Source: Stenopsyche tienmushanensis (lineage: Eukaryota; Arthropoda; Insecta; Trichoptera; Stenopsychidae). Taken from it: 64,000 bases of DNA. The notes beneath the pieces were generated by a model that was not told the origin of the DNA, did not search any database, and saw only the letters and a list, made by a program, of their open reading frames with translations. Positions 1 to 10,470 of the stretch are shown here, one piece after another. A program made the translations under genes and the position numbers. The stretch spans positions 1-64,000 of the forward strand of contig WACJ01000366.1 in NCBI GenBank assembly GCA_008973525.1, read 5' to 3'. Each line of letters begins with the position of its first letter. Position 1 is the first letter of the stretch.

Positions 1-464
1 TAATAATCGCTATGATTTTAACAATAATGTTGCTTGATGTGGGTATAATAATGTAAAAATTCATCCACTTACCTTCTTCTAATAATTATATCTCTTCATA
101 CGCTTCGCTTTCATGTAATGCCCATAGTATTAAAATGTTCTCATTTAATGTAATTGAATATGTTTATATACTTCTAAAGACGTCTGACGACCTGCTTAGT
201 TTAAAACTCTACTAAAGAAGCACATTTTAATGCTGCAATTTTTCATATTAAAATTATAAACATCTCTTTCAAATTTATTTTTGAGGCTAAAATGATACAT
301 TTGAATGCAAAAATATGGTGTTATACTATATCACATTTAGCTCATATTATCTCATTTATGCTATATCTCATTAATCTCCCTAAATTGATTTACAGCGCCC
401 CCGCGAGGAAAAGGGGGATTGGACTCTTTGTACTCCAGAAAGCTCTTCTCAGTAAAATCAACAA
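1..464. other. AT-rich non-coding stretch
   Basis: No gene, terminal inverted repeat or splice-bounded exon is visible. The 67-codon open frame at 292-495 runs into the LINE-like repeat that follows and has no recognisable domain, so it is treated as chance. Confidence 0.5.
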
Positions 465-660
465 TGTCAACACATTCATCCAGGTGGCCCGCTGAGTGAG
501 CGTTCTATATAAAACTCGGAGGTCATGCTATCTTCAATATCCAGCGAAGGAGGAGGTGAATGTATGATATTAATTATGTAACCTCTTCCTGTGAATGGAT
601 ATTGAAGAGGCCTTAGTCCTACAATGGACTGTTTGTGGCTGCACTATGATGATGAGAGAA
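465..660 (+). repeat. LINE 3'-tail-like repeat, copy 1
   Basis: The stretch runs from a GCCCGCTGAGTGAGCGTT box through CTCGGAGGTCAT and CTTCAATATCCAGCGAAGGA to a 3' part reading GTGAATGGATATTGAAGAGG then TGGACTGTTTGTGGCTGCAC and ATGATGATGAGAG. The last part resembles the end of a non-LTR retrotransposon ORF followed by an ATG-rich microsatellite tail. The same sequence recurs at 36119-36268, and its 5' box recurs at 13777-13825 and 45795-45862, so it is a dispersed family. The LINE clade is not established from this tail alone. Confidence 0.6.
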
Positions 661-1087
661 ACATCAATTAACTGCTTTGCATCGGATTTTCATCGCAATT
701 AAATTAAGCAGTAATTAGAATGATACAAAGAAATAAAAATAAAATAAGATCTACAATTTGACAAGATAAATGCAAAATATATTGCTCTTATATTCTGGAT
801 AGAAGACTGCAATTAAAAGTACAAAAAACATACTTATCGATCTAAATACTATTAAGAAAAAACCATTAAAAAGTATCGATCAACTATCATCTGTAGAATA
901 ACGATCATTATAAGATTTTTTTGCTAATAAATTTAATTATTATTTAGTATAAATGTTAGTGATCGTTTATTTTAAATAAATAATCCCAAAACGTTGAAGA
1001 TTCTAGCAATTCATGCAAATAATTAGTATAATAAGTACTAGTGATGACGAATGATAGATGTTCTTAAAATATTTTCTATGCACGCTT
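661..1087. other. AT-rich stretch with one short repeated segment
   Basis: Mostly featureless. About 1020-1076 (ATAAGTACTAGTGATGACGA onward) is nearly the same as 8822-8875, directly after the hAT element at 8269-8821. It appears to be a related copy that lacks that insertion. Confidence 0.5.
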
Positions 1088-1475
1088 GGGTCTGTTTTTA
1101 TGCTGATCTTTTTTTATGCGAATTTGAAGTTATGCGATTTTCAAAAATAATAAAACCCATCCATCATTTTTTTTAATGCGAATTCGCAATAAAAAAAAAT
1201 TAAATTTAAATCTAAAACTTTAAAATTTTAATTCGTATGATTATCGAGTAAAATAGAGTTGATAGATAAATATGTATTGTGTTTTTATTTATACTAATTT
1301 TTTTATAAACTTTTTTATAAACCGTATAACTTAAAATCACATTAATTTGAAGTTATGCGGTTTTTAAAAATAATGGAACCTATACCTCAATTTTCTATGT
1401 AGTTCAAGTATTTTTTTATGCGATTTTTTTATATGCGACTCCCCGTGGAAGGTATCTATCGCATAAAAACAGACT
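1088..1475. mobile_element. Short pogo/Tc1-like inverted-repeat element (MITE)
   Basis: The left end GGTCTGTTTTTATGC and the reverse complement of the right end, AGTCTGTTTTTATGC, form terminal inverted repeats. TA follows the right end. Subterminal parts repeat TTATGCG motifs, and a segment reading AATTTGAAGTTATGCG occurs twice in the same direction (about 1120 and 1347). This style of end, with GCG-rich subterminal repeats beside A/T runs, matches the elements at 48804-49492 and 58668-59228. No transposase remains. The superfamily is inferred from end structure, and exact borders are uncertain by a few bases. Confidence 0.55.
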
Positions 1476-1479
1476 TATA

Positions 1480-2400
1480 TGTATTCATTTCATTGTTATG
1501 TAATAAATATGGCTATATGTAAAATAGTGTTAAATACTCTGTTGCCGATTACGAGAGTGTTGATGTGTCGGGAGCAATTAATTTTGATTCATTACATGGG
1601 AGACCATAGCGTTTTAAATCTCACATCAATCACAAAATTCATGCGGATTTTCTAGGAAACAATTAGTTTCTGCGCTTATGGTAGTTGCGAATTTCTCGGA
1701 AGCTTGTAATAGAATCTGGGGAAATTAAGTGGACTTAATTATTCTGGCTAGAAATGGCATGAAAACTCGCTACGGGGATTAAATATTTGAAAAGCGGTGG
1801 AATGCCAAGGAAGGGCTATGTTTTCTTATAGTTTGGCGGAATTATTTCCAATTACACGATCATTTCTGACAAAATTCTGGCCTTAAATTTTGCTTAACAC
1901 TTCGTCAGTCAATTGTGTTTTAATTGAGGCTCGAATAAATTCTGCCGGACAAAACATCGACGGTTTTGCTTAAATTCGACAGACTCTCGGCGTTATATTA
2001 CATCTTTACGGGAAATGTGCACCGAAACTAGATTAATATCCCGAAGACTAATCGGAGATACTTAAATTTTGATTATGGTAGCAGCTGTGTATCGCTCATT
2101 ACTTTGCGAAGGTTTGGTGTAGTTGTAGTTTAATTTAATCGATCCGAAGCCGTAATACGCGTTCGACTATTTAATGGCGTCAATTTGGAGATATTTTACT
2201 GTTCGTTGAATATAGTACGATCCGGAGATAAAATGCTTTTGAGAACCTCTGGCACGCGAGGAATTAAATACTCTTAAATGCGTTTCGTGTATACGTTCGA
2301 ATAATTTAGTTTGTTTAGTACGTATCCGGTTTAACGCGCTCGTAAAAGACGACGGTACTTTCAAAGCGAACCCATGAAAATTGAATAAAAACTCGGGTAT
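1480..2400. other. Less AT-rich unique block, possible conserved non-coding DNA
   Basis: The block stands out from its AT-rich surroundings by more CpG and TAAT/ATTA cores, for example GGAGCAATTAATTTTGATTC and ACACGATCATTTC. It has no transposon ends and no convincing exon. The 65-codon minus-strand open frame at 2167-2364 has no splice-site support or known domain. Enhancer or intronic conserved element is a guess. Confidence 0.3.
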
Positions 2401-3967
2401 TAAGTTCTGAAAATGAATGTTAATTCTAATTGGACCGAATTGTAAATCTTTTTCCGGCTCAAAAACGATGATTTTCTTTAAATCCGATCTAAATTGCTAA
2501 CAGTAATATGATGATCCATAACTAGAAACTAGTTCAAGCACGAATGAAATAATTTATAAATCCTTCACTTGTGTCATATTTATTATTCAATTGAACGATA
2601 AATGACGTTAAAAAATTAAAATCAAATCAATATCTTTTACAAATCATCATTTTTTTAAACATTTTTTTTAAATGATCTATATTTCAAGGCCACGTGTATA
2701 TACAGTGCAAAAGATTGATGAATAAAAGTTAATTCTTATATAAAAACTTTAAATGAGTTTTTTCATCTTCTCGCTAGACTCCAGACGTCTGGGCTTACTT
2801 TATTAATTGTGCACTCTTCTTGATTAATTAACGACTATCATAGGGTTCAGAAACTCAACCTTGTACTAAAAAATATACAAAAGTCCAGTAACGCTATAGA
2901 TATTGAAGAATATGGCGCAAATCACGATATAATCAATCACATATGTCAGAATTTCCAACGATATCAGTCATCACGGAGGAATGTTAGTATTTAGGTTTTT
3001 TTTTTAAACACATCCCTTTCAACATCACCTTCGTTATATACAACAATGATCAGGGTCAGGGATAGTAGAAGATGATATGAACGAAAGATAAGGTTAATCG
3101 ATGAAAATCATTGGTCCATAAAAACATCTTGAATCAATAGTTTATGGTGTGTGCCAATTAAGTGAAAAACATTTTGTCTTATAATAAATGAATCTCTGAA
3201 TGAGTATTTCAAATAAAAAACATTAAATCGACAAAAGTTTAAATAAATTATCTGTTTGTCGTTTGTGTTTCCATGGGATGCTCGGAATCGAATATCAAAT
3301 TACAATTAAATTACACTGATTGATTGATATACTATTGCAAGTATCAATAAGATCCCTCATTATTTGTGGTGGTTGGTTACGATTAGTTTCATAGTTAATT
3401 AAACTAATTAGTATTTATATGAAAATACGAAATATACCACGATTGAATCAACTCAAATTATAATTGATCTTTGCGGAGAAGTGTTTTTAATCGAGAAACA
3501 GAAACAGAAAGCGTCTTGATCGTAACGAAACACAAATTAATTGGAACATATTCACACCAAACCATCGCAGAATGATTAAAGAAACATGGAACTTAATGAA
3601 TCACATTACAGAATCATTTAACACTAATTGGCAAGGTGAACAGAATGTGTGTATGGTCACCGTATGAATTATCCACTGGCGATAATTAGTTCTTCGTCAG
3701 ATTGTAAATGGGGATGATAATTGGTTGGTTTGTGATAATTTTAATTTTAAATTTAGAAAACCATATTCTAGGCATATTCCATTATGGTAATACACGTCTG
3801 TATATTAGAAGATTTTCAGATATCAAATTGATATAGAGCTTTCATAATGTCGTATGTTGAGTCTTTTAGAGTCTTAACGTCGGTGATAGTTTTTTTAAAA
3901 ATGAAGATGATATTAAATAAAGAGATAGCTATTTGTTTCAATTAGTTGTATGCAGTATCTATAGGAT
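2401..3967. other. AT-rich non-coding stretch
   Basis: No open frame of note, no inverted-repeat ends and no repeat shared with the rest of the window were found. Confidence 0.5.
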
Positions 3968-4371
3968 CCCTAGGGCAGGGGTCGGCAACCAGCGGCTCGC
4001 GAGCCACATGCGGCTCTTTGGATGTGAAGCTGCGGCTCTTTAGTTCCATACGTAAATAACGAAATTTTCTACTTGAATAACCATGCAAAACCATCGCTCC
4101 CATTGAATTTGTTTACTCAATTGTTTGTTATTGAAGTAAAAGTTAGTGTTGTAAGTAAATGTTAAATTGTTTCAATTTTTACTTAAATAATAAGTGATTA
4201 TCTTCTTTTTTTCTGTGGGAGGGGAATCTTCGCAAAACACCCATTCTAGGTAGTGGGATTTACGATTAACTTGTTCCTACCCACTAAACCCCAACCTTGT
4301 TCTTCTCGGACCTCCTGGTATTGTTTTACACATTGCTTCAGGAGGTCAGGTAGTCTGGCCTTAGATTGGCC

Positions 4372-4686
4372 CTATTCTATTGTCGGAGAGGCGCTCTGCG
4401 TCTCTCTCTCACTGCCCTCTTTGGCGCTCAGAATCTCTTCTACGCAGTTGCGCCAAAGGTTCCAGTTCTTCTTGCTTCCTATCATGCTGTGGACCATGTT
4501 GTCGACGTTGAGCTCGGCTACCCCGAGTGCTTGTTTCAGCAGTTTTCTCTGGGGTGTCCAAGCTTCACAGCCACTAATAGTGTGCTCTGCCTCATCGACC
4601 TCCGCTTGGCAGTGGTGGCACGTTGTGAATGGTTCTTTGCCAATCTGCTTCAGGTACACACCGAAGCATCCATGCCCAGTGAGCAC
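4372..4686 (-). pseudogene. R1-clade ORF2 C-terminal zinc-knuckle region
   Basis: This is a 104-codon open frame starting LTGHGCFGVYLKQIGKE, then a C-x2-C-x8-H-x4-C type knuckle (CHHCQAEVDEAEHTISGCEAW), then a conserved tail with VHSMIGSKKNWNLW and EEILSAKEGSERE. In R1-clade elements this region follows the reverse transcriptase and is thought to bind nucleic acid. It closely matches 21027-21347, showing two copies of one family. It is separated from the RT fragment by stops and frame changes. Confidence 0.9.
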
Positions 4687-5085
4687 CTAAGTCAAGCGGT
4701 AGGTTGTTTCGCCATGTTCTTGGGCTTCCACCGACTTATGACCGAGATAAATCGGTGGGTCCATCTTCCCTTGATGAACTGATCCCATCTCTGTTGCCAG
4801 GTTTCCCTCAATTTCTGTCATGTTCGTTGCGATTTTTAGGATTTTCGTAGTCCAAGGCCCTCTTCTTTCCTTAGAGGTCCAGCGGGTGCGCCTTCTGTGC
4901 AGTTTCAGCAATGTGTGTTGCTAAAGGCCTGCTTCTGTGTTGCCAATAACAAGCTGCTCGACCCTCGGTTTTCCACTTCTGCTGCATATCATTGCCTTCG
5001 TTTTCTCGGCCGCAAACTACAGGCGATTATGCCGCATCCACGCTCGAATTCTGGCGAGGTCTTTGTTGCCCCTCGCCTCCATTTC

Positions 5086-5406
5086 CTATGGATGTCGAGC
5101 CGTCACCAGCAGCGCGACGTCGTCCGCAAAGGCAATGAGTCCTGCTCCTGCAGGTAGTGCCATGTTTAGGACACTGTTGTAGAGTACGTTCCAGATGGTT
5201 GGTCCCAAAACGGACCCCTGCGGGACGCCCATCTTAAGTCTTCTCGTCGGGTCCGTTTCGTTGTGATAGACACATCGGTCTTTGAAATAATCGCTTACGA
5301 GATCGACTGCATACTGTGGAACTTCAAAATTTTCCTCCAGGGCTCCCACGACTAGCTCCCAGTTTGCCCCATTGATAGTGTTTTTGATGTCCAGTGTGAC
5401 CATCAC
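5086..5406 (-). pseudogene. R1-clade reverse transcriptase fragment
   Basis: This is a 106-codon open frame. In order it shows a stretch like the LDIKNAFN motif (LDIKNTINGANW), then MGVPQGSVLGPTIWNVLYN, then the catalytic box IAFADDVALLV. PQGSVLGP and FADD are hallmarks of non-LTR reverse transcriptases, and FADD supplies two of the metal-binding aspartates. Upstream RT motifs are degraded or lost at the truncation, so no active enzyme can be made. It belongs to the element at 4204-5595 and continues in a different frame into the C-terminal piece at 4372-4686. Confidence 0.92.
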
Positions 5407-5823
5407 AACGTCCTTGCTTTATTTAACCGAGCCTTTCCACGCTCTTCGGATGATATCAGTTACACGTTTTATTGTTCCAATCGTGGATTGCCCCGATCTA
5501 AAGCCATACTCCCTGTCTGACAATTTCGTTCAATTCCTGGCTGGATTCTCTTCAATAGCATTGTTTCGAGGAGTTTTCCAAGACCGTCCAGCAATTAAGT
5601 GATTATCTGATAATACCACTTATATATTATCTAATTTGTTGTTAAAAAACACTACTTATATATGAATAAATAGATTAGTTATTTTTATCAAAAAACTTTA
5701 TTTATGCGAGTACTATTTATTGTTGGCAAGAAAAAATTTTGTGGCTCTTTAAACACTTTGAAATTTGTAAATTGTAATTTTTGGCTCTTCCGACTCAAAA
5801 GGTTGCCGACCCCTGCCCTAGGG

Positions 5824-5944
5824 AAATGATAGTTTTCCATTGCTTTCCATATGTGGATAATTTAGAATAGGAAAATTTTATTAGGAATTTTATGTATATA
5901 TATGAAAGGATCCATGAATGAGTGGAGAAATTATTATAATTTTA
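5824..5944. other. Short spacer between two hAT elements
   Basis: AT-rich; nothing recognised. Confidence 0.5.
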
Positions 5945-6772
5945 AATAGGTGCTCATGAATCCCGGGATTAGTAAAAGTAATCCCGAAAAATTCGGGATT
6001 GAAACTTTTATCTAACAGAAATCGTACACCTCACCAACACGATGAAGGCTACTAAATCGAGACATTCCCGATGAAATCTGGACGCTTGGAAACAGTGGTG
6101 TAACTACTAATTGGCGAGCTTAGGCGATGCCTAGGGGTAGTAACAGTCTAATCTATGTATATACAGTTCATATATGTTTTTCAATTGTTATATTAACCTT
6201 TCCCTACCGGTGATGTATTTACTACACATCGACTCTAATAATGGGAATATCGATATGAAATATAATAGATACGGGTTTCAGAATTTTTGTATTCCTCCGT
6301 AATATAATTACGAATCATATCGAAGTATTATAGTATATAAGTATTCATCTGCAGCGACGGAAATAAATAATTTGTCGGGAAATCGGGAATTTTGCGATTT
6401 TTAGTCCGTGTCTCAGCAGAAAGGAATTTTATCAGTCACATTGATGGATTATCAAATCAAACTAGTATTTAAATATCTGATGACGATAACTCCAACGAGT
6501 GTGGAGGCTGAGCGTGCATTTTCAGCAGCAAGTTGCCTGGCTTCCAAAATCAGATCCAGACTAAATGACAAAACACTCGATGCTTTAATGTTACTTTGGG
6601 CACATTTTCAAAATAATATTTGCATTTTTTAATGTTTTATTATCTATTTTTGAATTGTATTTTTATCTCTTCTTAAATAAATATAATTCATTCGCTTTCA
6701 AATTAATTTTTCATATTAAACAAATGGACTTATTAGTAATTTTTGATCATATTTATCGATGTAATTTCTTCA
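5945..6772 (+). mobile_element. hAT element relic with CCCGGGAT-rich end, both termini lost
   Basis: This copy aligns, in opposite orientation, with the fuller element at 16420-17421. Shared landmarks are AATCCCGGGATTAG, CACCTCACCAACACGATGAA, GGACGCTTGGAAACAGTGG and the dimerisation domain near the other end. It starts about 40 bp inside the expected left terminus and stops before the right terminus (after TGTAATTTCTT). No target duplication can be read. It retains only the C-terminal transposase piece. Confidence 0.8.
6408..6632 (+). pseudogene. hAT transposase C-terminal dimerisation domain fragment
   Basis: This is a 74-codon frame reading MSQQKGILSVTLMDYQIKLV, then FKYLMTITPTSVEAERAFSA and RSRLNDKTLDALMLL. 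The P-T-S-x-E-A-E-R-A-F-S motif followed by a KxRSRLxxxTLxxLMLL helix is the hAT-family C-terminal dimerisation signature. The catalytic and zinc-finger regions are missing. A second, more mutated copy is at 16673-16912. Confidence 0.93.
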
Positions 6773-7180
6773 GATCAAAGGAATTATTTTAAACAGTGAA
6801 GTTAAACAATGAATAGTTACATTTATGAGCAATAAGATGAGATGGAATTTTATCCCATTATCATTAGAGGGATGAGAGGGTCAATTTTTTTGTTAGGCCG
6901 ATAAACAGGTAGATCCCCACACTTCAAACTTAAATCACGTCCTTACTGTTTAACAAACTAAAGGAGACTATTTTGAAGATGAGGCATCGAAAAAACGACA
7001 CTATTTATGGGCACCCCTACTATGTGGAAATATTGATGCATATTATATAGTATGTAACTTTTTTTATATTCTACTAAAAAAATTGATTTGTTTGTATTTT
7101 TATGCAGATGAAAAAAAAATGTAAAGCGTAGGATTGATGTATTGATCGACTTGATTAAAAAGTAAATAGTCAGTTTTTAG
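6773..7180. other. Non-coding stretch
   Basis: No supportable gene or repeat end was seen. Confidence 0.45.
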
Positions 7181-7880
7181 TATGGATTCAGTTAATCGCT
7201 GACCTGATTCTTCGGTACATCTCACCCCAACGAGATGAAAGAAGAATCAAGGCAAAACAAGGAGAATGAAGATAAATGGTTCATTGGGTATCCGAAGCAG
7301 GAAGCATACGAAGTGACGTGGAAGAGTCGCTTGTTTGCAAGTTTCGTTAGATAGCTCGACGACTGTTTGTTCAGTCACAGGCAATAATCCTTTTAACGAT
7401 TAGAACGGGAGCAAATCCTGCGTATCCTCGTTGGAGCCTAAAAGGCAGAGTCGCTTCCACATATCGCCGTTGAACCTTTGGCCCGATGATTACATCTCGG
7501 TCGCAATTAAGCATGGCGGTCCGTGTCCATGGATAGAGGTCAATTAGTGATTATCCCTTCGGCACTAATTATAACAGAGTGGAGTTTTACGGGCGGCCAT
7601 CTTGCTGCGGATACTTCCAACGATTAATCAACGTCCGTGCCGAACCTTTAATCGACTCAATAATCAATCACCCGAAACGAATGCTGAAAGCGAATCTATC
7701 TTTGGCGCCGGCATCGATAAACATCGCCCGAGCCACATGTTTGCAAGCGCCGGAAACGTTCCGCACCGCACCCAAATAAATGCACCTTTTCGCCGGGAAC
7801 GCTTACCTTTCAAATTAACTCTCACCTTGCTAACTCACTCCATGGGGATATTTTTAATTAGACCCCCACAACCTCAACGA
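7181..7880. promoter_or_regulatory. Candidate conserved non-coding / enhancer-like block
   Basis: This is a compact, less AT-rich, CpG-containing block with clustered homeodomain-type cores: GTCAATTAGTGATTATCC, GGCACTAATTATAAC, CGATTAATCAACG and CAATAATCAATCACC. It has no transposon ends. Two overlapping open frames (7579-7779, 7602-7943) have no splice-site support. One weak splice-like signal at 7797 was not accepted. The regulatory role is inference from composition and motif density only. Confidence 0.3.
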
Positions 7881-8260
7881 CTGACTATTTTTAAGTTGTG
7901 GTTCAAAGCATCATCTATTTACATAACGCATTGTATGATATAAATGGTTCAACTTTAAAAATAAAAATAAACATAGACTATGAGAAACAGAATGTTTTCC
8001 TTCAGCATATACATTTTTAAACAGAAATATATCAAGCCTGAAAAATTGGCTATAAATAGAAAATATTTCAAAAAATATTAATAATGCACGTGATACAAAC
8101 ATTTAACGAACGAGTGCCGCCATATTCGCGACAAAAAAAAATTTGGGTTTTTCTTACGATAATTTTCAATATTGGCACAGTGTTGTTAAAAGATAAGTTT
8201 GAATATTGTTCCTAAAGCAATATCAGTAGAATTCCATTTTATTGTTCCACAAATAAGATC
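7881..8260. other. AT-rich non-coding stretch
   Basis: Nothing recognised apart from weak similarity of its last bases to 1005-1044, the left flank of the repeat copy lacking the hAT insertion. Confidence 0.4.
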
Positions 8261-8268
8261 CTAAGTAC

Positions 8269-8821
8269 CAGGGCCGTAACAAGACAAAGCAGGCGTCCAC
8301 CACAGACGCAATTGGGCTTGGGGTGCAAAACGCAGAATACTGACCCGCTGGAGTTGGACATGGCCGACCTATCCGATATAAGTCAGCAATAAAATAAATA
8401 TAATAATATTTTCGACCGATTATAAAATTTAAACAACCCACCCTATTAGTCTTTTTCGGAAAACTTCGTTTTGTAATGAGAGTTCGTAATCGTTCTGTAG
8501 ACATGATATGACGTTCGATCGCGAGGCGCTCATTCATCATATCAGCCGTCCGAAAAGTGGACCGATTGGACACACAGATCTTATGGCCACTCCGTCCCCT
8601 TTTAGGGCTTTTTGTTCCATTGCGAGGAAAACGGCACCCATAATGCGCACAGCTTTCTCATGTCTAAATGGTCATCCAATACCATTTTGTGAATTTTATT
8701 CACCATTTCTGGTGCGGTCACTTCATTTGGTCGATCATTCGAATTTGAAAAAAAAAGCTGGGGGGACACAAGTTAGATATGTACATGCCACAGGGCACTT
8801 CATACCCTTGTTACAGCTCTG
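8269..8821 (-). mobile_element. Short hAT element with CAGRGCYGTAACAAG ends
   Basis: The left end is CAGGGCCGTAACAAG; the right end, reverse-complemented, is CAGAGCTGTAACAAG. Flanking 8-mers CTAAGTAC (8261-8268) and ATAAGTGC (8822-8829) match at six of eight positions, consistent with an aged hAT target duplication of nTnnnnAn type. A minus-strand frame inside (8223-8573) begins near NERLAIERHIMSTERLRTLI, which weakly resembles a hAT C-terminal region. The same left end occurs at 63834, so this is a family. The element is too short to be autonomous. Confidence 0.8.
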
Positions 8822-9479
8822 ATAAGTGCTAGTGATGATGAATGATCGACATTCTTAAAGCATTTTTAATGAATACACATGGATTGTAGATTTTTTTGCG
8901 ATTCAACGTGATCCATTAACGATCTTATCCATACATATAATGGTGCTCTTTTGGATACGTCTCAATTTCTGACCCACTTTAGAATTCATTATCTATTTTT
9001 ATTGAAGCTTTTATTGAATAATTCATTATAAAAGAAGATTCGAAAATAATTCAAATTATGTTTAAATATTATAATAAAAACCCATTGTTATTCTTATTAG
9101 AAGGGATGACGTAGGCTTCTCTCTTATCCACTTGCTAATGTCTTTTATTGCTTTTTTTTAGCGCTGTCATACTTGTATTTTTGGTTTGAATGATGGGAGA
9201 TGTGCATATCTTTGTATTATTAAAATTCACATTATATAAAATACAATAAATATGTGAAAATTTCATATTTATATTCATGGTATTTCCTATGTATCTTAAT
9301 ACCGGCATAACAATGAGCATCCTTATCTATATGGCGTTGGGGCGTCCATGTATGCGTGATTGTGATGCAAATGAATTTCTTACGGGTATTACGTTTCATA
9401 TAAAATACATCCGAAAATTCTCTTTGATACATAAAATGCATCTCATATAAAAAAATATGCATATTCTTGTGTAGAGAAA
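8822..9479. other. AT-rich stretch after the hAT
   Basis: The first 55 bases repeat 1037-1090 (GTGATGA[T/C]GAATGAT... and TTCTTAAA). Beyond that nothing was recognised. Confidence 0.5.
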
Positions 9480-10010
9480 AATGGATTTATCTTCGGGTAT
9501 CAAAAGAGCGAATCGCCGCATTTGCATAAAGCAAAGCGAATTGAAATGCGTGAATTGATTAGACGAGGGTCCCTATATGCTTCAAAAACTTACCTGAGCG
9601 GGACCTCAGGTTCCGCGGGGTCAATTTTCATACAAAAAGGCTTTCTTGGCTGTAAATAATGCACCAACGTGCTCTTTGTGATGCAAAAATGTCGCCGTAC
9701 AAACGCGACCGTCCTACGTCGTCGACAATAAAAATCTTAGAGTTCTTCCGCGGATCACTTGGATCGTGCAAGAGGTCGCGCATTTGAATTAAAACGCCAT
9801 CAAATTTTCGTGGCTTTCTCATCTGGCGAGGGTCATGTGTCGGATAAAAGGTGTCAAAAACGGAATCGCATTTGCATATTTGACAACTTTCCAATTTATA
9901 TAATTTCATCGACATCGCGAGTGAGCGGAAGTCGACGATTTGCCGCCGTAGACGCCGTTGAAACGGTCGCAACAAATTAGATCGCAATCAATTGATTAAA
10001 ACTTAATTGG
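9480..10010. other. Less AT-rich block around a candidate exon
   Basis: This CpG-containing unique block includes the 56-bp exon-like segment at 9594-9649. A 119-codon minus-strand frame (9628-9987) spans most of it but is Arg/Asp-rich without recognisable domains. That frame reads through the predicted acceptor in a frame different from the exon's open one, so I treat it as chance in less AT-rich DNA. The block could be an exon with conserved intronic flanks. Confidence 0.35.
9594..9649 (-). CDS. Candidate 56-bp internal exon, unknown protein
   Basis: Read on the minus strand, ATTATTTACAG precedes CCAAGAAAGC and the segment ends CGCTCAG followed by GTAAGTTTTT. These are a good acceptor and a near-consensus CAG/GTAAGT donor. 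Only one frame is open across it: PRKPFCMKIDPAEPEVPL plus two leftover bases; both other frames contain stops. I do not recognise the peptide. It starts in phase 0, whereas the exon at 48016-48121 ends one base into a codon, so the two cannot be spliced directly. An intervening exon of length 2 mod 3 would be needed if they belong together. Confidence 0.45.
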
Positions 10011-10469
10011 TTTACAGATGCTTCCAAATTTGTCCTAATGGCTTGTTACAAATGATTTACAGCGTAATGATACCGAAATGATTACTAAATAAGCAAATAT
10101 TGGGGACTCAAAGAAAACAAACAGCATAGCTATAACATAAATCCAGAATATTAGGCAATATTTTAATACAAAATTATGCACACAAACAAATAATTATTGG
10201 TTTATGTAGAGGCAATTGATTGTTTTTGTTATTAACAGTAATTGAGCTACACTGTTTACTAAATATTATATTACAGAAGGCAGTGACATAATTTGTGTAA
10301 TTATTCCCATAAAGCTAATTCTTTTTCATTTTCTTGTTTTGATATTGTAAGTAAACAAAACGGCAGTCTAGTGCAATGATGTTTTTTGCCGACATTTATA
10401 ATAATTTTTGAAACTATATATATTATACAAGTGTTTTGCATATGGACTGACAAATATTTTTTGAGGGTT
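10011..10469. other. AT-rich stretch
   Basis: No gene. TTTGCCGACATTTATAATAA near 10386 resembles TTTGCCGACATTAATAACAA near 35852, a short shared fragment of unknown origin. Confidence 0.4.
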
Positions 10470-10470
10470 A

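Larger units (their letters stand above)
4204..5595 (-). mobile_element. R1-clade non-LTR retrotransposon, 5'-truncated, inside the hAT
   Basis: The element lies on the minus strand. Its 3' end is at 4204 with a short A-rich tail (T run on the plus strand) and its 5' end is cut at 5595. The flanks share the 13-bp repeat TAAGTGATTATCT (4191-4203 and 5596-5608), a typical target-primed insertion duplication. It encodes the distal reverse transcriptase domain and the C-terminal zinc-knuckle region, in frames broken by stops. The 3' UTR is shared with the copy at 19246-21898. R1-clade assignment rests on the LTGHGCFG...CHHC...EHT arrangement. It lies outside rDNA, so it is not a canonical site-specific R1. 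Confidence 0.9.
3976..5815. mobile_element. Non-autonomous hAT element (Buster-like target site), interrupted
   Basis: The ends are CAGGGGTCGGCAACC and its perfect inverted copy GGTTGCCGACCCCTG. They are flanked by the 8-bp direct repeat CCCTAGGG (3968-3975 and 5816-5823), the target duplication size of hAT transposons. TA at the centre of the duplication fits the nnnTAnnn preference known for Buster-type hATs. Subterminal DNA carries GCGGCTC and GGCTCTTT motifs at both ends. Without the retrotransposon at 4204-5595 and one copy of its target duplication, about 435 bp remain with no transposase, so this is a MITE-type derivative. CAGGGGTCGGC ends are known from hAT families spread across many animals. 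Confidence 0.9.

Noticed and set aside
4253..4782. Plus-strand open frames over the R1 element
   Set aside because: They are antisense shadows of the minus-strand R1 C-terminal coding region.
9628..9987. 119-codon minus-strand open frame
   Set aside because: No domain, and it crosses the predicted exon acceptor at 9650 in a frame other than the one open in the exon. Best explained by low stop density in less AT-rich DNA.
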